From: Pseudomonas sp. IPO3778
Lineage (GTDB): Bacteria; Pseudomonadota; Gammaproteobacteria; Pseudomonadales; Pseudomonadaceae
Reading direction: 5' to 3'
NCBI RefSeq assembly: GCF_013386825.1
Contig: NZ_JACARC010000046.1
Coordinates: 1-56,339 of the forward strand
DNA length: 56,339 nt
Part shown: one piece after another, positions 40,700 to 49,052 of the stretch
Position numbering within the stretch: the first letter of the stretch is position 1
Layout: the number at the start of each line of letters is the position of its first letter
Made by a program: the position numbers and the translations under genes
Notes under the pieces: model-generated
Seen by the model: the letters and a program-made list of their open reading frames with translations, nothing else
Told to the model about the DNA's origin: nothing
The model's database searches: none

Positions 40700-41599
40700 T
40701 TACGGGACGGTGTCTGCAGGAAAAAGCCGCTCGCCCATATGGTCGATAAACACCCGTAATTTCGCCGAGGCATGCCGACTGGATGGCCAGAGCATCCAGA
40801 AACTGCCGCTGTGCTCCAGGTAATAGTCCAGCACCCGCTGCAACCGGCCCTGTTCTACCGATTCGCGGACCATAAAGTCTGGCAGGCAGGCAATGCCCAG
40901 GCCTTCGTGGGCCACGTGCATCAGGGATTCGATGGTGGTGGAGACCAAGGGCGCACGCAGGATCGGCTCCGGCATGCCCGGTTCCGGGCGCAGTGGCCAG
41001 GCTTCCAGCTTGCCGGTGGCGCAGAACTTGTGGCGCAGGCAAGCATGGTTGTTCAAGTCCCGGGGCTGGCGCGGCGTGCCGTGCAGGCGCAGGTATTCCG
41101 GGGCGGCCACCAGCACCAGGCGGTAATACCCGAGGTGACGCGCCATCAAGCGCGAGTCCTCGGGCTTGCCGGTGCGGACCACCGCGTCGAAACCTTCCTC
41201 GATCACGTCCACCATGCGGTCGGAAAAGTCCACGTCCAGTTCGATCTCCGGGTAAGCCCGCATGAAATCCGTCAGCACCGGCATCAACAGGCCGCGCACT
41301 TGCGGCAGGCTGATGCGCAGCTTGCCCCTGGGCGTGGCAGAGGCCTGGCTCAGCTCCTGTTCTGCGGCCTCGACCTCGGCCAGGATGCGCCGGGAGCGTT
41401 CGAGAAACAGCGCGCCTTCGCTGGTCAACGTGATGCTGCGGGTGCTGCGGTGGAACAGCCGTACACCCAGGCGTTCTTCGATGCGTGCGATGCTTTTGCC
41501 AATGGCCGAGGAAGACACCCCCAACAGTCGGCCAGCCTCGGTAAAGCTGCGGGTTTCCGCCACCTGCACAAACACTGAAATACTGCCGAGGCTGTCCAT
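40700..41599 (-). CDS. LysR-type regulator of the adjacent MFS transporter
   Basis: A 299-residue LysR regulator beginning MDSLGSISVFVQVAETRSFTEAGRLLGVSSSAIGKSIARIEERLGVRLFHRSTRSI, the branch that usually includes regulators of oxidoreductases and efflux genes. The longer frame overlaps the divergent MFS gene and is rejected. With 127 bp between the two starts, it most likely controls the transporter at 41727-42923. Confidence 0.92.
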   Translation of the reverse strand: MDSLGSISVFVQVAETRSFTEAGRLLGVSSSAIGKSIARIEERLGVRLFHRSTRSITLTSEGALFLERSRRILAEVEAAEQELSQASATPRGKLRISLPQVRGLLMPVLTDFMRAYPEIELDVDFSDRMVDVIEEGFDAVVRTGKPEDSRLMARHLGYYRLVLVAAPEYLRLHGTPRQPRDLNNHACLRHKFCATGKLEAWPLRPEPGMPEPILRAPLVSTTIESLMHVAHEGLGIACLPDFMVRESVEQGRLQRVLDYYLEHSGSFWMLWPSSRHASAKLRVFIDHMGERLFPADTVP

Positions 41600-41726
41600 C
41601 GTCTCGCTCCCGAGGATTGCGGACGTTGGCGTCCGATAAGTTCGGAACCTTAGCCTGTTTTTCTCCACCGCGCAGCACCCTACTCTGGCGCCCTGCCCTT
41701 TCTTCTGAAAACCGGAGCCCAGCACC

Positions 41727-42923
41727 ATGAGCGACAGCGCCCTACCGTCCCCACGCCTTGCGGCGAACCGTGAACGGCTGCCCCTGGCCGGTCTGCTGGC
41801 ACTGGCCACCGCCGGCTTCATCACCATCCTCACCGAAGCCATGCCGGCGGGCCTGCTGCCGCAGATGGGCGCCGGCCTCGGCGTTTCCGACGCCTTGGTG
41901 GGCCAACTGGTGACCGTCTACGCCCTCGGCTCGCTGCTGGCGGCCATTCCCCTGACCATCGCCACCCGTGGCTGGCGCAGGCGGCCTTTGCTGATGATTG
42001 CCATCGGCGGCTTTGCCTTGGTCAATAGCGTGACGGCGTTTTCCAGCGACTACCTGTTGACCCTGGTGGCCAGGTTCTTCGCCGGGGTGTTCGCGGGACT
42101 GCTATGGGCGCTGCTGGCCGGGTACGCCAGCCGCATGGTCGCGCCACACTTGCAGGGCCGGGCGATTGCCGTGGCCATGCTCGGCGCGCCGTTGGCGCTA
42201 TCACTGGGGGTACCTGCCGGGACATTCCTGGGCACCACGGTGGGCTGGCGCCTGAGCTTTGCGATCATGACCGGCCTGACCCTGGTGCTGCTGGCCTGGG
42301 TGCGCTGGCAAGTCCCGGACTTTGCCGGGCAACAAGCGCAAAAACGCCTGGGCCTGCTTCAGGTGCTGACACTGCCGGGGATTCGTCCGGTGCTGTTCGT
42401 AACCTTCACTTACGTGCTGGCCCATAACATTCTCTACACCTATATTGCCCCGCTTCTGGTCCCTGCCGGGATTGCCGCAGACATCGACCAGGTGTTGCTG
42501 GTGTTTGGCGTGGCGGCGCTGCTGGGCATCTGGATGGTCGGCGCGCTGATTGATCAGCGTCTGCGCGCCTTATTGGTGATCAGCTGCGGAATGTTCGCGC
42601 TGTCGGCCCTGGCGCTGGCGTTCTGGCTCACCTCCCCGGCCGTGATCTACACCACGGTGGCGTTGTGGGGCCTGGCGTTTGGCGGCCTGCCGGCTTTGCT
42701 GCAAACGGCGCTGGCCAAGTCGGCCGGGGATTCAGCCGATGCCGCACAGTCGATGCTGGTAACGGTGTGGAACCTGGGCATCGCCGGTGGCGGGCTGCTG
42801 GGCGGCCTGTTGCTGCAAGGGTGGGGAGTCGCTTCGTTTCCAGGGGCCGTCGTCGGGCTATTGCTGCTGGCGTTGGCCGCGACGTTGAAGGCGCCTGCGC
42901 TTGCCACAGGCACTTCTTCATGA
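41727..42923 (+). CDS. MFS drug/sugar-efflux transporter (DHA1 type)
   Basis: A 398-residue major facilitator with about 12 membrane helices. The motif-A-like loop between helices 2 and 3 is TIATRGWRRRPLLMIAIG, and the conserved VPAGTFLGTTVGWR lies in helix 5, as in AraJ/YdhP-like exporters of the DHA1 family. The GTG-rich upstream region has GGAG at 41716-41719. The substrate is unknown. Confidence 0.9.
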   Translation: MSDSALPSPRLAANRERLPLAGLLALATAGFITILTEAMPAGLLPQMGAGLGVSDALVGQLVTVYALGSLLAAIPLTIATRGWRRRPLLMIAIGGFALVNSVTAFSSDYLLTLVARFFAGVFAGLLWALLAGYASRMVAPHLQGRAIAVAMLGAPLALSLGVPAGTFLGTTVGWRLSFAIMTGLTLVLLAWVRWQVPDFAGQQAQKRLGLLQVLTLPGIRPVLFVTFTYVLAHNILYTYIAPLLVPAGIAADIDQVLLVFGVAALLGIWMVGALIDQRLRALLVISCGMFALSALALAFWLTSPAVIYTTVALWGLAFGGLPALLQTALAKSAGDSADAAQSMLVTVWNLGIAGGGLLGGLLLQGWGVASFPGAVVGLLLLALAATLKAPALATGTSS

Positions 42924-43012
42924 ACACCCGGCAAAAGAGATTTGGACAGCGCCCCGTAGCCGGTTAGTCTTGCCCCCTCTACCACGCCAATACTTAACGG
43001 GGGCTCGCTCAG

Positions 43013-44341
43013 GTGATCAGGCCGAGAATTTTGCTGCGCCGTCGCTTTACCTCCATCCGCTGGCGCACTCGCGTAACACTGTGGGCGGCCGCTACGATTG
43101 CCGGGTTGCTGGTCGTGATGTTCGCCAGGCTGGCCGACCTGGCACTGACACAATTTGCCCAGCAGACCGCCGACCGTTCCTGGTTGCCGTTTATCTACAC
43201 CCCCCTGGTGGGCATGCTGGTGGTGTGGCTGACCACGCGTTTTTTTGCCGGCGCCCAAGGCAGCGGCATTCCGCAGGTCATCGCCGCCACCCGCCTGGCC
43301 CACAAAGGCATGCCCGTCAACAAACTGGTATCGCTGCGAATTGCCTTTGCCAAGATAGGCCTTGGCACACTGGCGCTGACCGGCGGCTTTTCAGCCGGGC
43401 GCGAAGGGCCATCGGTTCAAGTCGCGGCGTCCATCATGCATTTCTTTCACCGCTATCTGCCCAACGCCCGCATCATCCGCAGCGAAGACCTGATTCTGGC
43501 CGGCGGCGCGGCAGGCATCGCGGCGGCGTTCAATACGCCGCTTGCGGGCGTGGCGTTTGCGGTCGAAGAACTGGGGCGAAAGCTCGAAACCCGCACCAGT
43601 GGCGTTCTGCTCAGCACCATTATCCTGTCGGGGATGGTTGCTATTGCCTTGCAGGGAAACTACAACTACTTCGGCCACTTCGACGTCCAGGCGATCAAGC
43701 TCGACATCATCATTCCGGTGCTGGCCACCGGCATTGGCTGTGGGCTGCTGGGTGGCCTGTTCAGCCGAATGTTGCTTTGGCCTCAGCGTCATCACCGGTT
43801 TGTGCTGTGGGAATGGCGCCGCGCTCATCCGGTCTGGTTCGCCGGTGCCTGTGGGATGGTGGTGGCGATTCTGGGTTGGCTCAGCGGCGGCATGTCGTTT
43901 GGCAGCGGCTACGGCATCACCTCGCACATCATCGTTTCCGATGTCGGCCTGCCCTGGCATGCGCCGGTCACGCGCTTTCTGGCGACGGTGGTGACTTACT
44001 TTTCCGGAATTCCCGGCGGCATCTTTGCCCCGTCCCTGGCCGTCGGTGCCGCTGTCGGTGCCAACGCCGCCGACCTGTTCGGCCTGGCCACTCAACCGAT
44101 GATCGCCCTGTGCATGGTGGGGTTCCTGGCCGCGGTGACACAGTCCCCGATCACCTCGGCAATCATCGTGATGGAGATGATCGACAGCCACGGGATGGTG
44201 ATCAGCCTGATGGCCGTTGCACTGCTGGCCAAAGCCGTGAGTTCAAGGATGGGCCCTGAGCTGTATCAGCAGTTGGCGCGCGGCTTTCTACACCCTCCCA
44301 GCCCCGATGCTGCGGCTGAAAAGGCCAAGTCGGCGACATGA
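43013..44341 (+). CDS. ClC-family chloride channel/exchanger
   Basis: A 442-residue ClC protein with a GTG start. Selectivity motifs are GSGIPQ (83-88) and GREGPSVQ (129-136), in which Glu131 is the gating glutamate. FNTPLAGVAFAVEELG keeps the paired glutamates that in E. coli ClC-ec1 carry the proton pathway, so H+/Cl- exchange is plausible. The third motif is GIPGGIFAPSLAVGA. There is no cytoplasmic CBS domain. It precedes nhaA by 112 bp on the same strand, which suggests a shared role in pH and salt homeostasis. Confidence 0.93.
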   Translation: MIRPRILLRRRFTSIRWRTRVTLWAAATIAGLLVVMFARLADLALTQFAQQTADRSWLPFIYTPLVGMLVVWLTTRFFAGAQGSGIPQVIAATRLAHKGMPVNKLVSLRIAFAKIGLGTLALTGGFSAGREGPSVQVAASIMHFFHRYLPNARIIRSEDLILAGGAAGIAAAFNTPLAGVAFAVEELGRKLETRTSGVLLSTIILSGMVAIALQGNYNYFGHFDVQAIKLDIIIPVLATGIGCGLLGGLFSRMLLWPQRHHRFVLWEWRRAHPVWFAGACGMVVAILGWLSGGMSFGSGYGITSHIIVSDVGLPWHAPVTRFLATVVTYFSGIPGGIFAPSLAVGAAVGANAADLFGLATQPMIALCMVGFLAAVTQSPITSAIIVMEMIDSHGMVISLMAVALLAKAVSSRMGPELYQQLARGFLHPPSPDAAAEKAKSAT

Positions 44342-44453
44342 TTGTTTACATATTGCCCGCGAGGTTCCTATCATCGCACCGGGTGCGTTGCTGCATACGG
44401 TACAACGCAGGTTAAAGAATAAGCATTGGTCGGGCCGCCAATGGAGAGTTGTC

Positions 44454-45788
44454 GTGCCTGATAAACACCCTGCTATTCCTCGCCCCCAGGTTCTGGTCGA
44501 AGGCGCGTTGTCGGCGCTGGAGCGGTTTTCACGCATCGAGGCAGTCAGCGGCATCGTATTGCTGCTGGCGGCCATCGTGGCGCTGATCTGGGCCAACAGC
44601 CCCGTCGCCGATTCCTACGAACACTTCTGGAACACCCCACTCACCATCGGGCTGGGGGACTTCACCGTCTCACGCTCATTGCACTTCCTGGTAAACGACG
44701 GGCTGATGACCATCTTCTTCCTGGTGGTGGGCGCCGAGATTCGCCAGGAGATCAGGGACGGCGCACTCGCCAACCTGAAGCTGGCCACCCTGCCCTTGGG
44801 CGCGGCACTGGGTGGCGTGCTGATGCCGGCGCTGATTTACACCCTGCTCAACCATGGCACTGCCGCAGCCAGCGGTTGGGCGGTGCCCACCGCCACCGAC
44901 ATCGCGTTTGCCGTGGGGGTGCTGGCGCTGTTGGGTAAATCCATTCCGGCTGGGGTACGCATCCTGTTGCTGGCGTTGGCGATCATTGATGACATTGTCG
45001 CCATCCTGATCATTGCGATCTTTTACACCGCCAGCCTGGACTACATGGGCCTGGTGATCGCGGCCTGCGGGTTGGCGCTGGTGCTGGTTTTTCAGCGGAT
45101 GGGCATCGGCAAGGCCGTTGTGTACCTGGTGCCGGGGGCAATTGTCTGGTTTGGCCTGCTCAAGACCGGCGTGCATCCTACCCTCGCCGGGGTGATGCTC
45201 GGCCTGATCACGCCTGTCACGTCCAGGCCCACCCGGGAGCGTCCCCTGGACACCATCGGGCGCACGTTTAACGAGCTGATGGACCGGCTCTCGCAATCGA
45301 CAGACAGTGCCCATCAGGTCGCCAAACCGTTGCAGCAGTTGAGGCAGGCCCAACGGGAAATGTTGCCGCCGGTGCAACGCATTCAGGCCGGGCTACACCC
45401 GTGGGTTGCCTTTGGTGTGATGCCGCTGTTTGCCCTGGCAAACGCCGGGGTCAGCCTGCAAGGGTTCAACCTGGACGACCCGCTGCCCCATAATGTGTTC
45501 ATGGGCGTCATCCTGGCGCTGGTGCTCGGCAAGCCACTGGGTGTGATGCTGGCGAGCGTGGTGCTGGTCAAACTGAACATCTGCAAACTGCCGGAGGGCG
45601 TGACCTGGAACGGCGTCGCCCTGGTAGGCCTGCTGGCGGGGATTGGTTTTACCATGTCGATTTTCATCTCATCCCTGGCCTTCTCTGATCCGGCGCTGCT
45701 GTCCGCCGCCAAGCTGAGCGTGCTGACGGCTTCGTCCCTGGCGGCGGTGATTGGCCTGACGTGGGGCAAGTTCAAGTTTGCGCGTTGA
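44454..45788 (+). CDS. nhaA: Na+/H+ antiporter NhaA
   Basis: A 444-residue antiporter with the NhaA hallmark ALAIIDDIVAIL (paired aspartates of the ion-binding site), preceded by TATDIAFAVGVLALLG. FANAGV and GIGFTMSIFISSLAF lie in the later helices. The GTG at 44454 has GGAG 7 nt upstream and fits the family's short N-terminus; the open frame extends to 44307 inside the end of the ClC gene and is rejected. It exports sodium or lithium in exchange for protons. Its stop is one base from that of the convergent P-loop gene. Confidence 0.94.
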   Translation: MPDKHPAIPRPQVLVEGALSALERFSRIEAVSGIVLLLAAIVALIWANSPVADSYEHFWNTPLTIGLGDFTVSRSLHFLVNDGLMTIFFLVVGAEIRQEIRDGALANLKLATLPLGAALGGVLMPALIYTLLNHGTAAASGWAVPTATDIAFAVGVLALLGKSIPAGVRILLLALAIIDDIVAILIIAIFYTASLDYMGLVIAACGLALVLVFQRMGIGKAVVYLVPGAIVWFGLLKTGVHPTLAGVMLGLITPVTSRPTRERPLDTIGRTFNELMDRLSQSTDSAHQVAKPLQQLRQAQREMLPPVQRIQAGLHPWVAFGVMPLFALANAGVSLQGFNLDDPLPHNVFMGVILALVLGKPLGVMLASVVLVKLNICKLPEGVTWNGVALVGLLAGIGFTMSIFISSLAFSDPALLSAAKLSVLTASSLAAVIGLTWGKFKFAR

Positions 45789-45789
45789 C

Positions 45790-46356
45790 TCAATCGCGGG
45801 GGGATTGCGGTTGAGTCAAATCGGAAATCGCGGCGACGACCAGTGTCACCATGGCTGCGACCGGGATTTCGCCGTTCAGTCGAATGAAGGGAGTCGTCAG
45901 CTGCTTGAGCCAACGCTCATGCCTGGGCCGGCTGCGACCGGCCCGGTTGCCCACCTCGTAGCTCTCGGCCCAGATGAGAAACTTCTGGTGGTTCTCATGC
46001 ATATCGCCGCCCGACAAAATCCGCGGGCCAAAGCGTTGTGACTCGCGGAGTTTCAAGCGCTCGATTCGCTGGGCCGTTGGCGTCTCAATAAATACCACCA
46101 GGCCAGCGTTTTGAATCACCTCGGCCCCCCAGCCATCCATTGATCCGGACAGCACCCAAGGGGAGTCTGCCAGCGCTTGACTCAACAGCACGACCCGCTC
46201 TTCTGGCGGGCGTGATTGCTCAAAGGGAGGATCGGTGGGGTACCAATAGTAATCATCGACATCCACATGAGGCAGGTGAAGCCTGTCAGCCAAGGCGCCG
46301 CCCAGGGTAGTCACCCCTGCCCCCGAGGCGCCGCTGATATAAATCCGTTGGCTCAT
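45790..46356 (-). CDS. P-loop small kinase-like protein with altered Walker A
   Basis: A 188-residue protein of the adenylate-kinase/shikimate-kinase-like P-loop group. The Walker A site reads GASGAGVTTL, so the usual lysine of GKT/GKS is Val. The rest of the fold (VDVDDYYWYPTDPPF, SGSMDGWG, VVFIETPTAQRIERLKLRE) is intact. Similar proteins with V or T in this position are common enough that it may be a family feature rather than decay. The substrate is unknown. The start at 46356 (MSQRIYISG) is preferred. Confidence 0.75.
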   Translation of the reverse strand: MSQRIYISGASGAGVTTLGGALADRLHLPHVDVDDYYWYPTDPPFEQSRPPEERVVLLSQALADSPWVLSGSMDGWGAEVIQNAGLVVFIETPTAQRIERLKLRESQRFGPRILSGGDMHENHQKFLIWAESYEVGNRAGRSRPRHERWLKQLTTPFIRLNGEIPVAAMVTLVVAAISDLTQPQSPRD

Positions 46357-46394
46357 GGTTTGGTCTCCTGAACGACCCACCTGAATATTCTATA

Positions 46395-46470
46395 ACGCGG
46401 GACGCGGAGCGTCCCTGGCTGCATTCCCACGCAGAGCGTGGGAATGATCAGGCGGAGCGTGGGAATGATC
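46395..46470. repeat. Cluster of short palindromes of a second Pseudomonas repeat family
   Basis: Three small hairpins in a row: GGGACGCGGAGCGTCCC, TTCCCACGCAGAGCGTGGGAA, and GCGGAGCGTGGGAATGATCA, the last repeating the GCGTGGGAATGATCA of the second. This family is different from the GGGAGCGGGCTTGC REPs and lies between convergent or same-strand genes next to the ppiD terminator. Confidence 0.75.
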
Positions 46471-46481
46471 ACAAAAAAAAA

Positions 46482-46503
46482 CCCCGGCCTCTTCAGGCCG
46501 GGG
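46482..46503 (-). terminator. Intrinsic terminator after ppiD
   Basis: Arms CCCCGGCCT and AGGCCGGGG enclose a 4-nt loop. On the minus strand it follows the ppiD stop by about 25 bp and is followed by nine T residues. The T run on the plus side (46505-46510) makes it bidirectional. Confidence 0.93.
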
Positions 46504-46528
46504 TCTTTTTATTCAGGCTCTAACGGGA

Positions 46529-48403
46529 TCAGAACTTCTTGATCTCAGCCTTGGTTTCCAACTGCTTGCGATAGGCGGCGAAGTCTTGCTGGCCGACACG
46601 GGAGGCGAGGAAGCGGCGGTACTGAGCCTTCTCGTCATCGGTGGGGGCCGCGGCTTCATTGACCGCGTTCAACCGCACGATCATCAGGCTGCCGTCTGGC
46701 AGGGTCACACTGGTGAAGGTCGGCTTGTCCTTGGCCGCAGGCTTTGGCATGCGGAACAGGGCTTGCAACACGGTAGGCTCGATACCTTCCTGGCTACGGG
46801 TGACCGCTTCGGTGACTTTCCAGGCCTGGCCATCAACCGGCTGGTTCAGCGGTGTCTTGCCATCACGCAGGCTGGCAATCAGCTCGTCCGCGTGAGTCTT
46901 CGCCGTAGCGCTTGCGCGCTCCTTGGTCAACTGGGCACGGATGGCCGTGGCAACGCTTTCCAGTGGCAGCTGGGTTGGCTTCAGGTGCTCTTTGGCACGC
47001 AGCACCACGATGGTTTCCGGATCCAGCTCGATGGCGGTGCTGTTGGCACCTTCATTCAGTACTTCAGGGCTGAATGCGGCGGTCACCACGGCACGGTTTG
47101 CAGCGATGCCTTCGCCACCCTCACGGCCAAACGGCGCGGAGGTGTGCACGGTCAGCTTCAGGTCCGACGCCGGCTGGGCCAGGTCGGAAGCTTCGAATGC
47201 AGCGTCTTCCAGTTGCTTGGTCGCGTCGACATAACGCTGTTCAACCTGCTGGGTCTTGAGCTCGCGGGTCAGCTTGTCTTTCAGGCTGGCAAACGTTGGC
47301 ACTTCGGGTGCTTCAACGCCCAACAGCTTGATCAGGTGCCAGCCGAAGCTGGAACGCACGGGGGCCGAGACCTGATCCTTGTTCAACGCGTACAGCGCTG
47401 TTTCAAAGGCCGGGTCGTAGACGCCAGGGCCGGCGAAACCGAGGTCACCGCCGTTGTTCGCAGAACCCGGGTCCTGGGAGAACTCTTTCGCCAGGGCTTC
47501 GAACTTCTCACCCTTGGCCAGGCGTGCCTGGATCTCTTCGATCTTGGCCTTGGCCTGTGCGTCAGTGGTCTTGTCGTTCACTTCAATCAGGATGTGTGCC
47601 GCGCGACGCTGTTCAGCGAGGTTGGCGGTTTCTTTCTGATAGAGGGCCTGCAGCTCATCGTCCTTCACGGTGACCTGGTCGAAGAAGGAAGCCTTCTTCA
47701 ATTCCAGATAGTCGATGACCACCTGGTCCGGGGTCATGAACTCTTTGGCGTGCTGGTCGTAGTAAGCCTTGACCTCGTCGTCGGTGAGTTTCACCGCTGC
47801 CGGGTTGGCTTTGACGCTGACGGTGGCGAAATCGCGGGTCTGTTTTTCCAGACGGGCAAAAGCCAGCACTTCGGCATCGGTGACAAAACCGCTGCCGGCA
47901 ATGCCTGCGCGAACCTGGCCGATCAGCATTTCCTGGCTCAGCATCTGACGGAATTGCATGCGGGTATAGCCCAGTTGACGGATCACCTGGTCAAAACGCT
48001 CAGCGCTGAACTGGCCATCCACCTGGAATTCCGGTGTTTGCAGGATCACTTGATCCAGTGCCGCTTCGGAGAAAGCAAATTTCGAATCGGCCGCGCCTTG
48101 CAGCAGCAGCTTGCGATCGATCAGGCTTTTTAGAGCGGCGTCGCGCAGCAGTTTTTCGTCCAGCAAGGAAGCATCGAAGTCCTTGCCCAACTGTTGCATC
48201 AGTTGACGACGTTGCATGTCGACGGCCTGGCCCAGTTCGCTTTGGGTGATTTCTTCACCGTTGACCTTGGCCACGTCCTGCTTGTTGTTGGTCGAAGCCT
48301 GAAAAATAGCCTCGATACCGGTGAACGCCATCAATGCGACGATGATCCCGATAATGGTCTTGGCAATCCAGCCTTGTGAATTGTCCCTGATATTCTGCAG
48401 CAT
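46529..48403 (-). CDS. ppiD: Periplasmic folding chaperone PpiD (parvulin/SurA-like)
   Basis: A 624-residue inner-membrane-anchored chaperone. A single N-terminal helix (residues about 13-35, IAKTIIGIIVALMAFTGIEAIF) is followed by a SurA-like N-domain. One parvulin domain lies around residues 265-360 (AAHILIEVNDKTTDAQAKAKIEEIQARLAKG through NNGGDLGFAGPGVYDPAFE), and a second non-canonical domain is C-terminal. It helps outer-membrane and secreted proteins leave the Sec translocon. The position behind lon and hupB is the standard gammaproteobacterial order. Confidence 0.95.
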   Translation of the reverse strand: MLQNIRDNSQGWIAKTIIGIIVALMAFTGIEAIFQASTNNKQDVAKVNGEEITQSELGQAVDMQRRQLMQQLGKDFDASLLDEKLLRDAALKSLIDRKLLLQGAADSKFAFSEAALDQVILQTPEFQVDGQFSAERFDQVIRQLGYTRMQFRQMLSQEMLIGQVRAGIAGSGFVTDAEVLAFARLEKQTRDFATVSVKANPAAVKLTDDEVKAYYDQHAKEFMTPDQVVIDYLELKKASFFDQVTVKDDELQALYQKETANLAEQRRAAHILIEVNDKTTDAQAKAKIEEIQARLAKGEKFEALAKEFSQDPGSANNGGDLGFAGPGVYDPAFETALYALNKDQVSAPVRSSFGWHLIKLLGVEAPEVPTFASLKDKLTRELKTQQVEQRYVDATKQLEDAAFEASDLAQPASDLKLTVHTSAPFGREGGEGIAANRAVVTAAFSPEVLNEGANSTAIELDPETIVVLRAKEHLKPTQLPLESVATAIRAQLTKERASATAKTHADELIASLRDGKTPLNQPVDGQAWKVTEAVTRSQEGIEPTVLQALFRMPKPAAKDKPTFTSVTLPDGSLMIVRLNAVNEAAAPTDDEKAQYRRFLASRVGQQDFAAYRKQLETKAEIKKF

Positions 48404-48473
48404 GCGTCCCCCAGAAACGGTTGAACTTCAAAATTAGGCAACCGTGGAGCGTGGGTAGAGTCCGGATAGAAGA

Positions 48474-48497
48474 AAGGCGCATCCGAGGATGCGCCTT
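48474..48497 (-). terminator. Hairpin after the tRNA-Asp-like sequence
   Basis: AAGGCGCATC and GATGCGCCTT arms around a 4-nt loop lie 9 bp past the CCA end of the tRNA-like element on the same strand, followed by TTTCTTCTATCC. It would terminate transcripts coming from hupB or from the tRNA-like locus before ppiD. Confidence 0.72.
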
Positions 48498-48505
48498 CTC
48501 GTAAC

Positions 48506-48581
48506 TGGCGGAGCGGACGGGGGTTTGAACCCACACCCCCGGCGTGGCGACCCGATGGATACTTGGGTCAGCTGCCGCTCC
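48506..48581 (-). pseudogene. Decayed tRNA-Asp-like sequence
   Basis: On the minus strand, 76 nt start GGAGCGG and end CCGCTCCGCCA, a perfect 7-bp acceptor stem with encoded CCA, identical to that of pseudomonad and enteric tRNA-Asp. The anticodon-arm to variable region CACGCCGGGGGT is also kept. The rest is damaged. U33 is C, the anticodon position reads GCC instead of GTC, base pair 31-39 is G-G, the D arm has no GG and no normal stem, and the T stem does not pair. It is followed by a terminator-like hairpin. I read it as a relic of a tRNA-Asp gene or of an element that used one. Confidence 0.7.
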
Positions 48582-48633
48582 GCTGCCAGGTCAGACCTGC
48601 GTCCGACCCGGATGGGTAAGGCTTGAGCGAAGC

Positions 48634-48906
48634 TTAGTTAACGGCTTCTTTCAGGGCTTTACCGGCTTTGAAGCCTGGCTTTTTGGCAGCGGCGATTTGC
48701 AGAGCCTTGCCAGTCTGTGGGTTACGGCCAGTGCGAGCTGGACGATCGGTCACAGAGAAAGTACCGAAACCAACCAGTACCACAGAGTCGCCGGCCTTGA
48801 GAGCGCCAGTGACGGATTCGATTACTGCGTCCAGCGCACGGCCAGCAGCGGCTTTCGGGATATCAGCAGATGCGGCGATAGCATCAATCAGTTCCGACTT
48901 GTTCAC
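48634..48906 (-). CDS. hupB: DNA-binding protein HU-beta
   Basis: A 90-residue HU protein, starting at a GTG (MNKSELIDAIAASADIPKAAAGRALDAVI) preceded by AGGGGA. The DNA-binding arm GTFSVTDRPARTGRNPQTGKALQI and the C-terminal helix with KKPGFKAGKALKEAVN are typical. HU compacts and bends DNA as a dimer. It is in the conserved lon-hupB-ppiD order, with its own strong promoter. Confidence 0.97.
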   Translation of the reverse strand: MNKSELIDAIAASADIPKAAAGRALDAVIESVTGALKAGDSVVLVGFGTFSVTDRPARTGRNPQTGKALQIAAAKKPGFKAGKALKEAVN

Positions 48907-48999
48907 TCTAAGTCCCCTTATATCTATTGAGTATGATTCTAAGTTTTTTGGTGAAAGCAAAAACCAGTGCTGAATGGCCTACAGACACTTAAGAGCCGC

Positions 49000-49029
49000 T
49001 TTATAACAAGGGCTCTAAAAAGCTGTCAA
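49000..49029 (-). promoter_or_regulatory. Strong sigma-70 promoter of hupB
   Basis: On the minus strand, a consensus TTGACA (49029-49024) is followed after 18 bp by TATAAA (49005-49000). It points to hupB, whose start codon is about 95 bp downstream, and lies just past the lon stop. Confidence 0.82.
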
Positions 49030-49052
49030 GGAAGCCCCCAGGCTTAAACGTA

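Noticed and set aside
48506..48581. Functional tRNA or tRNA-Sec
   Set aside because: U33, D arm and T stem are broken and the size fits a class I tRNA-Asp relic; there is no extended variable arm or TCA anticodon for Sec.
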